Of a stretch of DNA of 64,000 nucleotides, positions 1 through 12,773 are shown in pieces. This DNA comes from Pectinophora gossypiella. Lineage: Eukaryota > Arthropoda > Insecta > Lepidoptera > Gelechiidae. A model generated the notes under the pieces. That model saw only the letters and a program-made list of their open reading frames with translations. It was not told the origin of the DNA and did no database searches. Every line of letters starts with the position of its first letter. Position 1 is the first letter of the stretch. The position numbers and the translations under genes were made by a program. The stretch is from the NCBI RefSeq assembly GCF_024362695.1, contig NC_065405.1:6704672-6768671 (forward strand). Reading direction: 5' to 3'.

Positions 1-214
1 TAATCCATATATTGTGCACTGTTTTTGTTATATTCTCCTTATATCGGAAGATTTACACCTTTATGCACAATACTTTCACAGTTTTTTGACAGAATCTTTA
101 CTTTTGACCAAAAAATTTTTTAATTTTAATAGGATCGACCGACAGATATGTCTTTTCCATAAAAGATCAAAGATCAAAAAAATGAAAAGATGTGTATAAT
201 ATATATATTTAGTA
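1..214. other. Left flank of the repeat block
   Basis: AT-rich sequence outside the first CTAG tail. It has no monomer similarity and no convincing gene. It would be the insertion-site flank of unit A if the block inserted as a transposon. Confidence 0.4.
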
Positions 215-1724
215 CTAGATGTCGCGTGGTTCGCTCGCAGCAAGCTGCTCGCGTGTCCTGTATTAGTTCGAAGCTTTGTATGGCGGCCATCTTGTTTTCG
301 TGAAATCAAAAAAGTTCTAGAGGCTATAGTTTTGCCAGGCCGTAGGGTGTCTCCCTGATGCGGAGCAGTTTTTCAAGATGACGTTCCGATCAAACCCCAA
401 TACATCATTTTTACCTCTGAGACATTTTCTGGAAAAACAAAAATTTGTATGGCGGCCATCTTGTTTTTCGGCCATTTTGTTTTTTTTTTCACTGGCGATA
501 AAATTTGACCAAGACTTTAATAGGCTTCGTGAAAACAAAAAAGTTCCATGTGCGATAGTTTCGCCAGGCTGTAGGGTGTCTTCCTGATGCGGAGCAGCTT
601 TCGAAGATCAAAAAGTATATCCATACTCAACACGATGTTTCGATCACATTCCTCATACATAATTTTTACCCCCGAGGCATTTTCGGGAAAAACGAAAATT
701 TTGTATGGCGGCCATCTTGTTTTTCCGCCATTTTGGTTTTATTTCACCGGGGATTGGATTTGACCAAGATTTAAATAGGTATCGTGAAAACAGAAAAGTT
801 CCAGGTGCGATAGTTTCCCCAGGCCGTAGGGTCTCTCCCTGATGCGGAGCAGATTTTCAAGATCGAGCAGTATTTCCATACTCAACAATACGTTCCGATT
901 ACACCCCCATACACAGTTTTTACCCACGAGACATTTTCCGGAAAAATAAAATTTTGTATGGCGGCCATCTTGTTTTTCCGCCATCTTGATTTTTTTTCAC
1001 CGACAATACAATTTGACCAAGAATTAAATAGGTTTTGTGAAAACAGAAAAGTTCCAGGTGCGATAGTTTTGCCAGGCCGTAGGGTGTCTCCCTGATGCGG
1101 AGCAGTTTTTCAAGATCGAGCAGTATTGAAATACTCAACATGACGATCCGATCACATTCCTATACATCATTTTTACCCCCGAGGCATTTTCAGGAAAAAC
1201 GAAAAATTTGTATGGCGGCCATCTTGAATTTCCGCCATTTTGATTTTTTTTCAACGGCAATTAAATTTGACCAAGATTTTAATAGAATTGGTGGAAAAAA
1301 TAATGTTCTAGGTGCGATAGTTTGGCCAGGCCGTAGGGTGTCTCCCTGATGCGGAGCAGTTTCTGAAGATCAAGAAGCATTTACATACTCAACATGACCT
1401 TCCGATTACGCCCCCATACATTGTTTTTGCCCCCGAGACATTTTCTGGAAAAACAAAATTTTGTATGGCGGCCATCTTGTTTTTCCGCCATTTTGATGTT
1501 TTTTCACCGACAATAGAATTTGACCAAGATTTAAATAGGTTTTGCGAAAAAAAAATTGATCCAGGTATAATAGTTGCGCCAGACCGTAGGGTGTCTCCCT
1601 GATGCGGAGCAGTTTTCCAAGATCTGGAAGTTTTCCCATACTCACCGGGAGGTCCCGATCACTTTTCTCATACATTATTTTTACCCCCCGACGCTCCTTC
1701 TGGGAGAACAACTGAGTTTGTAGC
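215..1724 (-). mobile_element. Repeat unit A (tail left, head right)
   Basis: On the minus strand the unit runs from head GCTACAAAC-type sequence near 1724 to the CTAG tail at 215-218, which is followed by T. It holds six monomers. The tail has the longer form with a TAATACAGGACACGCG-type lead-in. It sits head-to-head with unit B across an ATT-rich spacer (about 1725-1763). The interior does not mirror B exactly, so this junction is older or independent. Confidence 0.6.
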
Positions 1725-1763
1725 TATATATTATATATTATTATTATTATTATATTATATAAA

Positions 1764-3049
1764 GCTACAAACCCATGTACTGACTGACTGACTGACTGAC
1801 TGACTGACTCACTCACTGACAGAGTTGTTCTCCCAGAAGGAGCGCCGGGGGGTAAAAATGATGTATGGGAGATGTGATCACGATCTTCCGATGAGTAGGG
1901 GAAAACTTCCAGATCTTGGAAAACTGCTCCGCATCAGGGAGACACCCAACAGTCTGGCGCAACTATTATATCTGTATCAATTTTTTTTTCGCAAAACCTA
2001 TTTAAATCTTGGTCAAATTTTATTGCCGGTGAAAAAAAATCAAAATGGCGGAAAAACAAGATGGCCGCCATACAAAATTTTGTTTTTCTAGAAAATGTCT
2101 CGGGGGTGAATATGATGTATGAGGGATGTGATCAAAATGTCATGTTGAGTATGGAAATACTTCCCGATCTTCAAAAACTGCTCCGCATCAGGGAGACACC
2201 CTACGGCCTGGCAAAACTATCGCACCTAGAACAATATTTTTTTCACAAAACCTATTTAAATCTTGGTCAAATTCTATCGTGAGTGAAAAAAAATCAAAAT
2301 GGCGGAAAAACAAGATGGCCGCCATACAAAATTTTGTTTTTTCATAAAATGTCTCAGTGGTAAAAATAATGTATGGGGATGTAATCGGAACGTCTTGTTG
2401 AGTATGGATATACTTCTCGATCTTGGAAAGCTGCTCCGCATCAGGGCGGCACCCTATGGCCTGGCATAGCTATCGTACTTAAACCAATTTTTCTTTCACA
2501 AAATCCATTTAAATCTTGGTCAAATTCCATCACCGGTGAAAAAATATCAAAATGGCGGAAAAACAAGATGGCCGCCATACAATTTTTTTGTTTTTCCTGA
2601 AAATGCCTCGGGGAAAATAACTGTGTATACGGTTGTAATCGGAACGTCTTGTGGAGTATGGAAATACTTCTCGATCTTTAAAAGCTGCTCCGCATCAGGG
2701 CGGAACCCTACGGCCTGGCGAAACTATCGCATATTTAAATCTTCGTCAAATTTTATCGCCGGTGAAAAACAAAAACAAAATGGCGGAAAAACAAGATGGC
2801 CGCCATACATAATTTTGTTTTTCTAGAAAATTCCTCAAGGTCAAAAAATATGTATAGGGGTGTGATCAGAACGTCATCTTGGAAAACTGCTCCGCATCAG
2901 GGAGACACCCCACGGCCTCGCAAAACTATAGCACCTAGAACTTTTTTGATTTCACGAGACCTATTTGTCTTGGTCAAATTCTATACAAAGCTTTGAACTA
3001 ATACAGGACACGCGAGCAGCTTGCTGCGAGCGAACCACGCGACATCTAG
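1764..3049 (+). mobile_element. Repeat unit B
   Basis: Plus-strand unit starting at GCTACAAACCC, with a TGAC microsatellite at about 1780-1817. It contains five monomers and ends at CTAG (3046-3049) followed by T. The tail hairpin GCAGC-TT-GCTGC lies about 20 bases before CTAG. It is tail-to-tail with unit C, separated by 13 bases. Confidence 0.6.
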
Positions 3050-3062
3050 TTATATTATAATA

Positions 3063-4624
3063 CTAGATTTCGCGTGGTTCGCTCGCAGCAAGCTGCTCGC
3101 GTGTCCTGTATTAGTTCAAAACTTTGTATAGAATTTGACCAAGACTTAAATAGGTCTCGTGAAATCAAAAATGTTTAGGTGCTATAGTTTTGCCAGGCCG
3201 TAGGGTGTCTCCCTGATGCGGAGCGGTTTTCCAAGATGACGTTCCGATTACAACTCCATACACAATTTTTACCCCCGAGGCATTTTCGGGAAAAACGAAA
3301 ATTTTGTATGGCGGCCATCTTGAATTTCCGCCATTTTGATTTTATTTCACCGGCGATAAAATTTGACCAAGACTCAGATAGGTCCCGTGAAAATCAGAAA
3401 GTTCCAGGTGCGATAGTTTCACCAGGCCGTAGGGTGCCGCCCTGATGCGGAGCAGTATTCGAAGATCGAGCAGTATTTAAATACTCAACATGACGATCCG
3501 ATCAATTCCCTCATACATAATTTTTACTTCTGAGGCTTTTTTCTGGAAAAACAAATTTTTGTATGGCGGCCATCTTGTTTTTCCGCCATTTTGTTTTTTT
3601 TTCACCGGCGATTGGATTTGACCAAGATTTAAATAGGTCTCGTGAAAAAAGAATCGTTCCAGATGCGATAGTTTCGGCAGGCCGTAGGGTGTCTCCCTGA
3701 TGCGGAGCAGTATTCGAAGATCGAGCAGTATTTAAATACTCAACATGACGATCCGATCAATTCCCTCATACATAATTTTTACTTCTGAGGCTTTTTTCTG
3801 GAAAAACAAATTTTTGTATGGCGGCCATCTTGTTTTTCCGCCATTTTGTTTTTTTTTTTTCACCAGTGATAAAATTTGACCAAGATTTAAATAGGTTTCG
3901 TGAAAACAAAAAAGTTCCAAGTGCGATAGTTTCGCCAGGCCGTAGGGTGTTTCCCTGATGCGGAGCAGCTATCGAAAACCCAGACATATTTTCATACTCG
4001 ACATGACGTTCCGATCACATTCCTATACATCATTTTTACCCCCGAGACATTTTCGGGAAAAACGAAAATTTTGTATGGCGGCCATCTTGAATTTCCGCCA
4101 TTTTGATTTTTTTTCACGGGCGATTGAATTTGACCAAGGTTTAAATATGTCTCGTGAAAACCAAAAAGTTCTAGGTGCTATAGTTTTGCCAGGCCGTAGG
4201 GTGTCTCCCTGATGCGGAGCAGTTTTTCAAGATCGAGCACTTTTTCCATACTCAACTTGACGTTTCGATCACACCTCCTATACATCATTTTTACACCCGA
4301 GGCATTTTTTAAAAAAACAAAATTTTGTATGGCGGCCATCTTGTTTTTCCGCCATTTTGTTTCTTTTTCACCGGTGATTGAATTTGACCAGGAATAAAAT
4401 AGGTTTCGTGAAAAAAGAATCGTTCCAGGTGCGATAGTTTCGCCAGGCCGTAGGGTGTCTCCCTGATGCGGAGCAGTTTTCCAAGATCTGGAAGTTTTCC
4501 CATACTCACCGGAAGATTTGGATCACATCCCCCATACACCATTTTTACCCCCCGACACTCCTTCTGGGAGAACAACCCTGTCAGTGAGTCAGTCAGTCAG
4601 TCAATAGGTACATGGGTTTGTAGC
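3063..4624 (-). mobile_element. Repeat unit C
   Basis: Minus-strand unit. Its tail CTAG is at 3063-3066 and its head ends at about 4624. It holds six monomers. Two neighbouring monomers share a long identical stretch around GAAGATCGAGCAGTATTT (near 3455-3560 and 3715-3820), which suggests recent local duplication or gene conversion inside the unit. Confidence 0.6.
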
Positions 4625-4638
4625 TATATATAATATAA

Positions 4639-6680
4639 CTAGATTTCGCGTGGTTCGCTCGCAGCAAGCTGCTCGCGTGTCTTGTTTTCCCGCCATTTTT
4701 ATACCGCGATAGAATTTGACCAAGACTTGAATAGGTCTCGTGAAATCAAAAAAGTTCTAGGTGCTATAGTTTTGCCAGGCCGTAGGGTGACCCCTGATGC
4801 GGAGCAGTTTTCCAAGATGACGTTCCGATCACACCCCAATACATCATTTTTACCTCTGAGACATTTTCTGGAAAAACAAAAATTTGTATGGCGGCCATCT
4901 TGTTTTTCCGCCATTTTGATTTTTTACCACCAGAGAATAGATTTGACCAAGATTTAAATAGGTTTTGTGAAAAAACAATCGTTCCAGGTGCGATAGTTTT
5001 GCCAGGCCGTAGGGTGTCTCCCTGATGCGGAGCAGTTTTTCAAGATCGAGCAGTATTGAAATACTCAACATTACGATCCGATCACATCCCTATACATCAT
5101 TTTTACCCTCGAGGCATTTTCAGGAAAAACGAAAATTTTGTATGGCGGCCATCTTGTTTTTCCGCCATTTTGGTTTTTTGTCACCAGAGATTGGAATTGA
5201 CTAAGATTTAAATATGTGTCGCGAAAGAAAAATTGCTCCAGGTTTTATAGTTTTGCCAGGCCGTAGGGTGTCTCCCTGATGCGGAGCAGATTTTCAAGAT
5301 CGAGAAGTATTTCCATACTCTACAAGACGTTCCGATTGCAACCCTATACACAGTTAGTTTCCCCGAGACATTTTCTGGAAAACCAAAAATTTGTATGGCG
5401 GCCATCTTGTTTTTCCGCCATTTTGGTTTTTTTTCACCAGGGATTGGATTTGACCAAGATTTAAATATGTTTCGCGAAAGAAAAATTGCTCCAGGTTTTA
5501 TAGTTTTGCCAGGCCGTAGGGTGTCTCCCTGATGCGGAGCAGATTTTGAAGATAGAGAAGTGTTTTCATACTCCACAAGACGTTCCGATTACATCTCCAT
5601 ACACAGTTTTTACTCCCGATGCATTTTCTGAAAAAACAAAATTTTGTATGGCGGCCATCTTGTTTTTCCGCCATTTTGATTTTTTTTCACCGGCGATTGG
5701 ATTCGACTAAGATTTAAATAGGTTTTGTGGAAAAAGAATCGTTCTAGGTGCGATAGTTGCGCCAGGCCGTAGGGTGTCTCCCTGATGTGGAGCAGTTTTC
5801 CAAGATGACGTTCCGATCACACCCCTATACATTATTTTTGACCTTGAGGAATTTTCTAGAAAAACAAAATTTTGTATGGCGGCCATCTTGTTTTTCGGCC
5901 ATTTTGTTTTTTTTTTTCACCCGCGATAAAATTTGACCAAGATTTAAATAGGTTTCGTGAAAACAAAAATGTTCTAGGTGCGATAGTTTCGCCAGGCCGT
6001 AGGGTGTCTCCCTGATGCGGAGCAGTTTTTCAAGATCGAGAAATATTTCCATACTCTACAAGACGTTCCGATTACAACCCTATACATTATTTTTACCCCA
6101 GAGGCATTTTGAGGAAAAACGAAAAATTTGTATGGCGGCCATCTTGTTTTTCCGCCATTTTGATTTTTTTTCACTCACGATAGAATTTGACTAAGATTTA
6201 AATAGGTTTTGTGAAAAAATAATCGTTCCAGGTGCGATAGTTTTGCCAGGCCGTAGGGTGTCTCCCTGATGCGGAGCAGTTTTCCAAAATCTAGAAGTTT
6301 TCCCATACTCTCTGGGAGGTCCAGATCACACCCCCATAAACAATTTTTACCCCCGAGACATTTTCTGGAAAAATAAAATTTTGTATGGCGGCCATCTTGT
6401 TTTTCCGCCATTTTGATTTTTTTCCACCAGAAATTGGATTTGACCAGGATTTAAATAGGTTGTGCGAAAAAAAAAATGATCTAGGTATAATAGTTGCGCC
6501 AGACTGTAGGGTGTCTCCCTGATGCGGAGCAGTTTTCCAAGATCTGGAAGTTTTCCCATACTCACCGGGAGATCCAGATCACACCCCCCATACATCATTT
6601 TGACCCCCCGACGCTCCTTCTGGGAGAACAACCCTGTCAGTGAGTCAGTCAGTCAGTCAGTGAGTCAGTGGGTTTGTAGC
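4639..6680 (-). mobile_element. Repeat unit D, left arm of the large palindrome
   Basis: Minus-strand unit with CTAG at 4639-4642 and head ending at 6680. It holds eight monomers, the largest number in the block together with E. Its tail has the shorter lead-in (AAACAAGACACGCG read on the minus strand). Sequence compared here is the reverse complement of unit E with no gaps. Confidence 0.65.
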
Positions 6681-6700
6681 TATATATTATATTATATATA

Positions 6701-8742
6701 GCTACAAACCCACTGACTCACTGACTGACTGACTGACTCACTGACAGGGTTGTTCTCCCAGAAGGAGCGTCGGGGGGTCAAAATGATGTATGGGGGGTGT
6801 GATCTGGATCTCCCGGTGAGTATGGGAAAACTTCCAGATCTTGGAAAACTGCTCCGCATCAGGGAGACACCCTACAGTCTGGCGCAACTATTATACCTAG
6901 ATCATTTTTTTTTTCGCACAACCTATTTAAATCCTGGTCAAATCCAATTTCTGGTGGAAAAAAATCAAAATGGCGGAAAAACAAGATGGCCGCCATACAA
7001 AATTTTATTTTTCCAGAAAATGTCTCGGGGGTAAAAATTGTTTATGGGGGTGTGATCTGGACCTCCCAGAGAGTATGGGAAAACTTCTAGATTTTGGAAA
7101 ACTGCTCCGCATCAGGGAGACACCCTACGGCCTGGCAAAACTATCGCACCTGGAACGATTATTTTTTCACAAAACCTATTTAAATCTTAGTCAAATTCTA
7201 TCGTGAGTGAAAAAAAATCAAAATGGCGGAAAAACAAGATGGCCGCCATACAAATTTTTCGTTTTTCCTCAAAATGCCTCTGGGGTAAAAATAATGTATA
7301 GGGTTGTAATCGGAACGTCTTGTAGAGTATGGAAATATTTCTCGATCTTGAAAAACTGCTCCGCATCAGGGAGACACCCTACGGCCTGGCGAAACTATCG
7401 CACCTAGAACATTTTTGTTTTCACGAAACCTATTTAAATCTTGGTCAAATTTTATCGCGGGTGAAAAAAAAAAACAAAATGGCCGAAAAACAAGATGGCC
7501 GCCATACAAAATTTTGTTTTTCTAGAAAATTCCTCAAGGTCAAAAATAATGTATAGGGGTGTGATCGGAACGTCATCTTGGAAAACTGCTCCACATCAGG
7601 GAGACACCCTACGGCCTGGCGCAACTATCGCACCTAGAACGATTCTTTTTCCACAAAACCTATTTAAATCTTAGTCGAATCCAATCGCCGGTGAAAAAAA
7701 ATCAAAATGGCGGAAAAACAAGATGGCCGCCATACAAAATTTTGTTTTTTCAGAAAATGCATCGGGAGTAAAAACTGTGTATGGAGATGTAATCGGAACG
7801 TCTTGTGGAGTATGAAAACACTTCTCTATCTTCAAAATCTGCTCCGCATCAGGGAGACACCCTACGGCCTGGCAAAACTATAAAACCTGGAGCAATTTTT
7901 CTTTCGCGAAACATATTTAAATCTTGGTCAAATCCAATCCCTGGTGAAAAAAAACCAAAATGGCGGAAAAACAAGATGGCCGCCATACAAATTTTTGGTT
8001 TTCCAGAAAATGTCTCGGGGAAACTAACTGTGTATAGGGTTGCAATCGGAACGTCTTGTAGAGTATGGAAATACTTCTCGATCTTGAAAATCTGCTCCGC
8101 ATCAGGGAGACACCCTACGGCCTGGCAAAACTATAAAACCTGGAGCAATTTTTCTTTCGCGACACATATTTAAATCTTAGTCAATTCCAATCTCTGGTGA
8201 CAAAAAACCAAAATGGCGGAAAAACAAGATGGCCGCCATACAAAATTTTCGTTTTTCCTGAAAATGCCTCGAGGGTAAAAATGATGTATAGGGATGTGAT
8301 CGGATCGTAATGTTGAGTATTTCAATACTGCTCGATCTTGAAAAACTGCTCCGCATCAGGGAGACACCCTACGGCCTGGCAAAACTATCGCACCTGGAAC
8401 GATTGTTTTTTCACAAAACCTATTTAAATCTTGGTCAAATCTATTCTCTGGTGGTAAAAAATCAAAATGGCGGAAAAACAAGATGGCCGCCATACAAATT
8501 TTTGTTTTTCCAGAAAATGTCTCAGAGGTAAAAATGATGTATTGGGGTGTGATCGGAACGTCATCTTGGAAAACTGCTCCGCATCAGGGGTCACCCTACG
8601 GCCTGGCAAAACTATAGCACCTAGAACTTTTTTGATTTCACGAGACCTATTCAAGTCTTGGTCAAATTCTATCGCGGTATAAAAATGGCGGGAAAACAAG
8701 ACACGCGAGCAGCTTGCTGCGAGCGAACCACGCGAAATCTAG
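6701..8742 (+). mobile_element. Repeat unit E, right arm of the large palindrome
   Basis: Plus-strand unit from GCTACAAACCC to CTAG (8739-8742). It mirrors unit D around 6690.5: every long reading frame in D has an identical counterpart in E at the mirrored coordinate, so there are no net indels across 2042 bp. It holds eight monomers and the short-lead-in tail. Confidence 0.65.
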
Positions 8743-8756
8743 TAATATAATATATA

Positions 8757-10069
8757 GCTACAAACCCATGTATTGACTGACTGACTCACTCACTGACAGA
8801 GTTGTTCTCCCAGAAGGAGTGTCGGGGGGTAAAAATGGTGTATGGGGGGTGTGATCAAGATCTTCCGATGAGTATGGGAAAACTTCCAGATCTTGGAAAA
8901 CTGCTCCGCATCAGGGAGACACCCTACGGCCTGGCGCAACTATCGCACCTAGAACGATTCTTTTTTCACGATACCTATTTAAATCTTAGTCAAATCCAAT
9001 CCCCGGTGAAAAAAAAACAAAATGGCGGAAAAACAAGATGGCCGCCATACAAAATTTCGTTTTTCCAGAAAATGTCTCGGAGGTAAAAATGATGTATGGG
9101 AGGTGTGATCGGAACGTCAAGCTTAATATGAAACAACTGCTTGATCTTGAAAAACTGCTCCGCATCAGGGAGACACCCTACGGCCTGGCCAAACTATCGC
9201 ACCTAGAACATTATTTTTTCCACCAGGCCTATTATAATCTTGGTCAAATTTAATTGCATTTGAAAAAAAATCAAAATGGCGGAAATTCAAGATGGCCGCC
9301 ATACAAATTTTTCTTTTTTCCTGAAAATGCCTCGGACGTGAAAATGATGTATAGGAATGTGATCGGATCGTCATGTTGAGTATTTCAATACTGCTCGATC
9401 TTGAAAAACTGCTCCGCATCAGGGAGACACTCTACGGCCTGGAAAAACTATCACACCTGGAACTATTCTTTTTCCACTAGACCTTTCTAAATCTTGGTCA
9501 AATTTTATCGCCGATGAAAAAAAAACAAAATGGTGGAAAAACAAGATGGCCGCTATACAAAATTTTGTTTTTCCAGAAAATGTCTCGGGGGTAAAAATTA
9601 TGTATAGGGATGTGATCGGATCGTCATGTTGAGTATTTCAATACTGCTCGATCTTGAAAAACTGCTCCGCATCAGGGAGACACCCAACGGCCTGGCAAAA
9701 CTATAATACCTGGAGCAATATTTTTTTCACGAAACCTATTTAAATCTTGGTCAAATTTTATCGCCGGTGAAAAAAAAACAAAATGGCGGAAAAACAAGAT
9801 GGCCGCCATACAAAATTTTCGTTTATCCCGAAAATGCCTCGTGGGTAAAAATTATGAATAGGGATGTGATCGGATTGTCATGTTGAGTATTTCAATACTG
9901 CTCGATCTTGAAAAACTGCTCCGCATCAGGGAGACACCCTACGGCCTGGCAAAACTATAGCACCTAGAACTTTTTTGATTTCACGAAAACAAGATGGCCG
10001 CCATACAAAGCTTCGAACTAATACAGGACACGCGAGCAGCTTGCTGCGAGCGAACCACGCGACATCTAG
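8757..10069 (+). mobile_element. Repeat unit F (near-identical to H)
   Basis: Plus-strand unit of five monomers with the long-lead-in tail. It matches unit H at a constant offset of 2690 bp, so the two copies are collinear. A difference was noticed only just outside the tail (TATAC versus TATAT). One monomer has a diverged segment around 9225-9310 (GGCGGAAATTCAAG), which is also present in H. Confidence 0.65.
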
Positions 10070-10083
10070 TTATACTATATATA

Positions 10084-11423
10084 GCTACAAACCCATGTAC
10101 CTATTGACTGACTGACTGACTCACTGACAGGGTTGTTCTCCCAGAAGGAGTGTCGGGGGGTAAAAATGGTGTATGGGGGATGTGATCAAAATTTTCCGGT
10201 GAGTATGGGAAAACTTCCAGATCTTGGAAAACTGCTCCGCATCAGGGAGACACCCTACGGCCTGGCGCAACTATTATACCTGGATCAAATTTTTTTTCGC
10301 AAAACCTATTTAAATCTTGGTCAGATTCTATCGTGAGTGAAAAAAAATCAAAATGGCCGAAAAACAAGATGGCCGCCATACAAAAAATTGTTTTTCCAGA
10401 AAATGTCTCGTTGGTAAAAACTGTGTATGGGGTTGTAATCGGAACATCCCGTTTTATATGGAAATTTTTCTTGATCTTGAAAAACTGCTCCGCATCAGGG
10501 AGACACCCTACGGCCTGGCAAAACTATAAAACCTGGAACAATTTTTCTTTCGCGAAACATATTTAAATCTTGGTCAAATCCAATACCCGCTGAAAAAAAA
10601 CCAAAATGGCGGAAAAACAAGATGGCCGCCATACAAAATTTTCGTTTTTCCCGAAAATGCCTCGGGGGTAAAAATTATGTATGAGGAATGTGATCGAAAC
10701 ATCATGTTGAGTATGGAAATACTTTTCGATCTTCGAAAGCTGCTCCGCATCAGGGAGACACCCTACAGCCTGGCGAAACTATCGCACCTGGAACTTTTTT
10801 GTTTTCACGAGACCTATTTAAGTCTTGGTCAAATTTTATCGCCAGTGAAAAAAAAACAAAATGGCTGAAAAACAAGATGGCCGCCATACAAAATTTTGTT
10901 TTTCCAGAAAATATCTCGGGGGTAAAAACTGTATATGGGAGTGTAATCGGAACGTCTTGTTGAGTATGGAGACACTTCTCTTTCTTCAAATCTGCTCCGC
11001 ATCAGGGAGACACCCTACGGCCTGGCAAAACTATAAAACCTGGATTAATTTTTTTTTCGCAAAACCTATTTAAATTTTGGGCGAATCCAATCGCCGGTGA
11101 AAAAAATCAAAATGGCGGAAAATCAAGATGGCCGCCATACATTTTTTTTGTTTTTCCTGAAAATGCCTCGGGGGTAAAAAATATGTATAGGGGTGTGATC
11201 GGAACGTCATGTTGAGTATGGAAATTTTTCTTGATCTTTGAAATTCTTGGAAAACTGTTCCGCATCAGGGGTCACCCTACGGCCTGGCAAAACTATAGCA
11301 CCTAGAACTTTATTGATTTCACGAGACCTATTCAAGTCTTGGTCAAATTCTATCGCGGTAAAAAAATGGCGGGAAAACAAGACACGCGAGCAGCTTGCTG
11401 CGAGCGAACCACGCGACATCTAG
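10084..11423 (+). mobile_element. Repeat unit G
   Basis: Plus-strand unit of five monomers ending at CTAG (11420-11423) with the short-lead-in tail also seen in D and E. Near its tail at about 11235-11250 a stretch of the GATCTT segment is duplicated, giving an atypical spacing. It lies between the F and H copies. Confidence 0.6.
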
Positions 11424-11446
11424 TTATAATTATAATATAATATATA

Positions 11447-12759
11447 GCTACAAACCCATGTATTGACTGACTGACTCACTCACTGACAGAGTTGTTCTCC
11501 CAGAAGGAGTGTCGGGGGGTAAAAATGGTGTATGGGGGGTGTGATCAAGATCTTCCGATGAGTATGGGAAAACTTCCAGATCTTGGAAAACTGCTCCGCA
11601 TCAGGGAGACACCCTACGGCCTGGCGCAACTATCGCACCTAGAACGATTCTTTTTTCACGATACCTATTTAAATCTTAGTCAAATCCAATCCCCGGTGAA
11701 AAAAAAACAAAATGGCGGAAAAACAAGATGGCCGCCATACAAAATTTCGTTTTTCCAGAAAATGTCTCGGAGGTAAAAATGATGTATGGGAGGTGTGATC
11801 GGAACGTCAAGCTTAATATGAAACAACTGCTTGATCTTGAAAAACTGCTCCGCATCAGGGAGACACCCTACGGCCTGGCCAAACTATCGCACCTAGAACA
11901 TTATTTTTTCCACCAGGCCTATTATAATCTTGGTCAAATTTAATTGCATTTGAAAAAAAATCAAAATGGCGGAAATTCAAGATGGCCGCCATACAAATTT
12001 TTCTTTTTTCCTGAAAATGCCTCGGACGTGAAAATGATGTATAGGAATGTGATCGGATCGTCATGTTGAGTATTTCAATACTGCTCGATCTTGAAAAACT
12101 GCTCCGCATCAGGGAGACACTCTACGGCCTGGAAAAACTATCACACCTGGAACTATTCTTTTTCCACTAGACCTTTCTAAATCTTGGTCAAATTTTATCG
12201 CCGATGAAAAAAAAACAAAATGGTGGAAAAACAAGATGGCCGCTATACAAAATTTTGTTTTTCCAGAAAATGTCTCGGGGGTAAAAATTATGTATAGGGA
12301 TGTGATCGGATCGTCATGTTGAGTATTTCAATACTGCTCGATCTTGAAAAACTGCTCCGCATCAGGGAGACACCCAACGGCCTGGCAAAACTATAATACC
12401 TGGAGCAATATTTTTTTCACGAAACCTATTTAAATCTTGGTCAAATTTTATCGCCGGTGAAAAAAAAACAAAATGGCGGAAAAACAAGATGGCCGCCATA
12501 CAAAATTTTCGTTTATCCCGAAAATGCCTCGTGGGTAAAAATTATGAATAGGGATGTGATCGGATTGTCATGTTGAGTATTTCAATACTGCTCGATCTTG
12601 AAAAACTGCTCCGCATCAGGGAGACACCCTACGGCCTGGCAAAACTATAGCACCTAGAACTTTTTTGATTTCACGAAAACAAGATGGCCGCCATACAAAG
12701 CTTCGAACTAATACAGGACACGCGAGCAGCTTGCTGCGAGCGAACCACGCGACATCTAG
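11447..12759 (+). mobile_element. Repeat unit H (near-identical to F)
   Basis: Plus-strand unit of 1313 bp, the same length as F and collinear with it at an offset of 2690 bp. Five monomers, CTAG tail at 12756-12759. Its identity to F is far higher than between neighbouring monomers, so it reflects a recent copy of the unit or an assembly duplication. Confidence 0.65.
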
Positions 12760-12773
12760 TTATATTATATATA

